DNA of 6,765 bases, from assembly GCA_903953615.1 (NCBI GenBank), contig CAJBKH010000058.1, positions 1-6,765 of the forward strand. The letters run 5' to 3'. Shown here one piece after another: positions 4,839 to 6,765 of this stretch. The DNA comes from an uncultured Bacteroidota bacterium (GTDB lineage: Bacteria; Bacteroidota; Bacteroidia; NS11-12g; UBA955). How positions within the stretch are numbered: position 1 is the first letter of the stretch; every line of letters begins with the position of its first letter. The notes under the pieces are model-generated. The model saw only the letters and a program-made list of their open reading frames with translations, did no database searches and was not told the origin of the DNA. Position numbers and translations under genes: made by a program.

Positions 4839-5822
4839 ATGTCAGCACCTGAACTATACATACTCGGTTCGAGCAGCGCTACACCCACCAGAGATAGGAA
4901 TCCAAGTGCACAGATTCTGAAATTCGGTCATGATAAAATCATGATTGATTGTGGTGAGGGCACTCAAATGCGCTTGATACAACTCGGCATTCGCCACACT
5001 GGCTTAGATTATATTTGCATCAGCCATTTACATGGCGATCATTATTACGGTCTTATTGGCCTTATCTCTTCCATGAATTTAATGGGCCGCAAAACAGCCT
5101 TGCATATCATTGGACCACCATCCCTTAAACAAATTATACTTTTACAATTACAAGAAGGTGGCAAGCAACCTGAATTCGAATTAATTTTCTATCCTACCAA
5201 TCCGAATGAAGCTGAATTTATTTTAAAAACAAAGCATTTTGAATTGCATTCTTTTCCATTGAAACATCAAATTCATTGCACTGGATTTATTTTAAAAGAA
5301 GCCCCAAAAGAACGCTCATTACATGTCGAAAACATAGAGCAATACCAAGTACCCATCACATTTTTCAAAAACATCAAAGCGGGCGAAGATTTTGTAAATG
5401 CCCAAGGTGAAACCATTTCTTACAAGCTATTAAGTTACGACCCTAAACCATCGCATAGTTATGCCTATTGCAGTGATACAATTTTCGATTTAGACATTGT
5501 TCCTTATGTCGAGAACACTACTGTGCTTTACCATGAAGCGACCTATCTCGAAGCACTTCAAGAAAAAGCTGCAGAGCGTTTCCATAGCACTGCCAAACAA
5601 GCCGGTATTATTGCCGAAAAAGCCAATGTTGGCCATTTATTAATCGGTCATTTTTCTTCGCGTTACGACAATTTAGAACCTTTGTTAATTGAAGCACAAA
5701 CAGTTTTTCAACGCACAGCACTCGCATTGGAAGGTTTGAAATTCAATATTGAACCGAATGCAAGCTCGGAGCCAGCTGTTAAGCCAAGTGTGGAATTGAA
5801 CCAGTTGGTCAATTTAAATTAA
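4839..5822 (+). CDS. rnz: Ribonuclease Z (tRNA 3'-end endonuclease)
   Basis: The product is 327 residues from the ATG at 4839. An in-frame GTG at 4818 would add seven residues, but MSAPELYILGSSSATPT is the usual start of this family. RNase Z removes the 3' trailer of pre-tRNAs lacking encoded CCA. It is a metallo-beta-lactamase enzyme with all metal-site marks: HLHGDH (63-68), His143 in LKHQIHCTGF, Asp213 in YCSDT, and His271 in IGHFSSRY. The HEATY (232-236) and HST (249-251) motifs typical of RNase Z are also present. The final 20 or so residues (Ser/Pro/Val-rich) form a tail after the fold. It is cytosolic and dimeric by family rule. It diverges from the SDR gene and is followed 60 bases later by an unrelated envelope protein. 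Confidence 0.96.
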   Translation: MSAPELYILGSSSATPTRDRNPSAQILKFGHDKIMIDCGEGTQMRLIQLGIRHTGLDYICISHLHGDHYYGLIGLISSMNLMGRKTALHIIGPPSLKQIILLQLQEGGKQPEFELIFYPTNPNEAEFILKTKHFELHSFPLKHQIHCTGFILKEAPKERSLHVENIEQYQVPITFFKNIKAGEDFVNAQGETISYKLLSYDPKPSHSYAYCSDTIFDLDIVPYVENTTVLYHEATYLEALQEKAAERFHSTAKQAGIIAEKANVGHLLIGHFSSRYDNLEPLLIEAQTVFQRTALALEGLKFNIEPNASSEPAVKPSVELNQLVNLN

Positions 5823-5830
5823 TTTTTTTT
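5794..5830 (+). terminator. Weak terminator candidate at the end of rnz
   Basis: An imperfect hairpin (AATTG 5794-5798 plus ACC 5800-5802, loop AGTT, GGT 5807-5809 plus CAATT 5810-5814, one bulged A) lies within the last codons of rnz. A T8 tract follows at 5823-5830. The 8-base gap between stem and T-tract makes it a poor intrinsic terminator. Confidence 0.25.
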
Positions 5831-5882
5831 CCTCCTTTGGTTATGAATACTAATTAATCATTTTATGCGTTGTACCTCTAAA

Positions 5883-6765
5883 ATGATTAGATTCTACATA
5901 AGTATTCTATTATTCTCCATTTCCATTTCAGCCCAAGCCCAGAGCGATTGTCAGTTCGATAGCGATGGTAATTGCATTGCAAAAGGAAAGGTAAAACAAA
6001 TCACACACAAAACAACTTATGGTGGCAAATATACCACCACTGTGCGCATCGGTACTTGGCAATTGTTTAATGTTGATGGTATCAAAAAAGCCGTCGGTGA
6101 ATACGAATACGCCAATGAATCTTCTACCAAAAGTGGTGAATGGCTGTACTATTCAGATGAATCGGTTTTACTATTTAAACGTTGGTATGTGAATGGCATG
6201 GTACAAAAAACGCAATTCATAGATAGTGGTTATTTTGCACATGAAAGCGATACCTTAAATATTGTTGCCGATAGCATGGGCAATTTAAATGTAATAGAAA
6301 AAAAAGGCCAACTCAAATATAAATACAGCACCACACCAAATCAATTGCTAAGTGGCGACCCAGGTGTTTTTGCGAAGCCAGAAAAAATAGATGCTTTTGA
6401 GAATATGCGTTTAACCGATGATGAATTTTTACAAGCCTACCCCATTCTTAATTCGGCCATTAAAATAAAACGTTGGGCTGTTGGCAATCCACTTAATTTG
6501 ATCAACAATCCCGATTTTGAAATGAGCGAGAGTAAAACACCCGATGGCCATACTGCGCAAATAAGATTCGATGACGACCCTTATGCAAAGTTCTGGGGCT
6601 CGGCCAATGAAACCCCCGATATTTTTCACAACAAAAACAATTGCTATGCAGGTTACCGCGTATATGGCGTTAACTATGAAATTTTGCGCAATGAATTAAA
6701 GTCGCCCCTAAAAGCAGGTGTTACCTACAACATGCAATTCAAGTTGAAATTAAAAAATCAAAACA
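5883..6765 (+). CDS. Secreted envelope protein with MORN-like and NPDFE-type segments, C-terminus outside window
   Basis: The frame is open to the window end, giving 294 residues with no stop. The start at 5883 opens a good Sec signal peptide (MIRFYISILLFSISISAQAQ, cleavage near residue 20). An in-frame ATG at 5865 would add six residues and is possible. Residues about 55-112 look like YwqK/MORN-type strands (GTWQLFNVDGIKKAVGEYEY, then GEWLYYSDES and LFKRWYVNGMVQKTQF). From about 205 comes LINNPDFEM, TPDIFHN (244-250), CYAGYRVYG (254-262) and ELKSPLKAGVTYNMQFKLKL (271-290). This order is familiar from Bacteroidota envelope proteins that begin a lectin-like/galactose-binding-type domain with 'NPSFE' and frequently end in an OmpA-like peptidoglycan-binding domain. 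Whether that domain is present cannot be seen. The role is probably structural or adhesive at the outer membrane, by inference. Confidence 0.8.
   Translation, partial: MIRFYISILLFSISISAQAQSDCQFDSDGNCIAKGKVKQITHKTTYGGKYTTTVRIGTWQLFNVDGIKKAVGEYEYANESSTKSGEWLYYSDESVLLFKRWYVNGMVQKTQFIDSGYFAHESDTLNIVADSMGNLNVIEKKGQLKYKYSTTPNQLLSGDPGVFAKPEKIDAFENMRLTDDEFLQAYPILNSAIKIKRWAVGNPLNLINNPDFEMSESKTPDGHTAQIRFDDDPYAKFWGSANETPDIFHNKNNCYAGYRVYGVNYEILRNELKSPLKAGVTYNMQFKLKLKNQN

Noticed and set aside
4760..4888. 43-residue N-terminal extension of the SDR protein
   Set aside because: It overlaps the divergent rnz start, shows no family similarity and would displace the Rossmann fold from the N-terminus. The ATG at 4759 gives the normal SDR length.
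6429..6629. Minus-strand ORF of 66 residues
   Set aside because: It is antisense to the open frame of the secreted envelope protein and lacks recognisable features.

Overview
The window looks like the chromosome of a Bacteroidota bacterium, probably a flavobacterial or sphingobacterial/chitinophagal relative. It is AT-rich, start codons are preceded by A-rich stretches rather than Shine-Dalgarno motifs, and the proteins are typical of that phylum. Examples are the paired MbnP-like lipoprotein and di-heme peroxidase, a HYC_CC_PP-like Cys-rich exported protein, and a MORN-like plus 'NPDFE' envelope protein. No rRNA, tRNA or CRISPR array is visible.

Left third (1-3005, all + strand) is a metal-handling island. 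It holds the 3' end of a cation diffusion facilitator efflux gene, a small exported Cys-rich protein, and a 64-residue secreted peptide with 12 cysteines (metallothionein-like) that ends in a strong intrinsic terminator. A one-base-overlapping pair follows: an MbnP-like lipoprotein and an MbnH/MauG-like di-heme peroxidase lipoprotein. In the characterised MbnP/MbnH and CorA/CorB systems the di-heme enzyme oxidises a Trp of its partner to kynurenine, which then binds copper. The pair here keeps the residues expected of that enzyme class. The island therefore looks like cytoplasmic efflux combined with cell-envelope metal sequestration, probably of copper and/or zinc. A second intrinsic terminator closes the island.

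Middle (3036-3907) is a mobile or repeat region. At least seven short palindromes and one decayed one, nearly all of a 7-bp stem / 3-nt loop design, are arranged as composite units in both orientations. The cluster is bounded by a perfect 19-bp inverted repeat. Directly beside it, on the minus strand, is a 150-residue Y1 (HUH) transposase of the IS200/REP-associated (RAYT) kind. Paired base changes between unit copies preserve the stems, so the palindromes appear to be selected structures.

Right part (3995-6765) is ordinary chromosomal content. A minus-strand YdfG-like short-chain dehydrogenase and a plus-strand ribonuclease Z gene diverge from a 79-bp promoter region. A secreted envelope protein with MORN-like and NPDFE-type segments then runs off the right edge of the window. 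That last gene has no stop codon inside the window and is easily missed.
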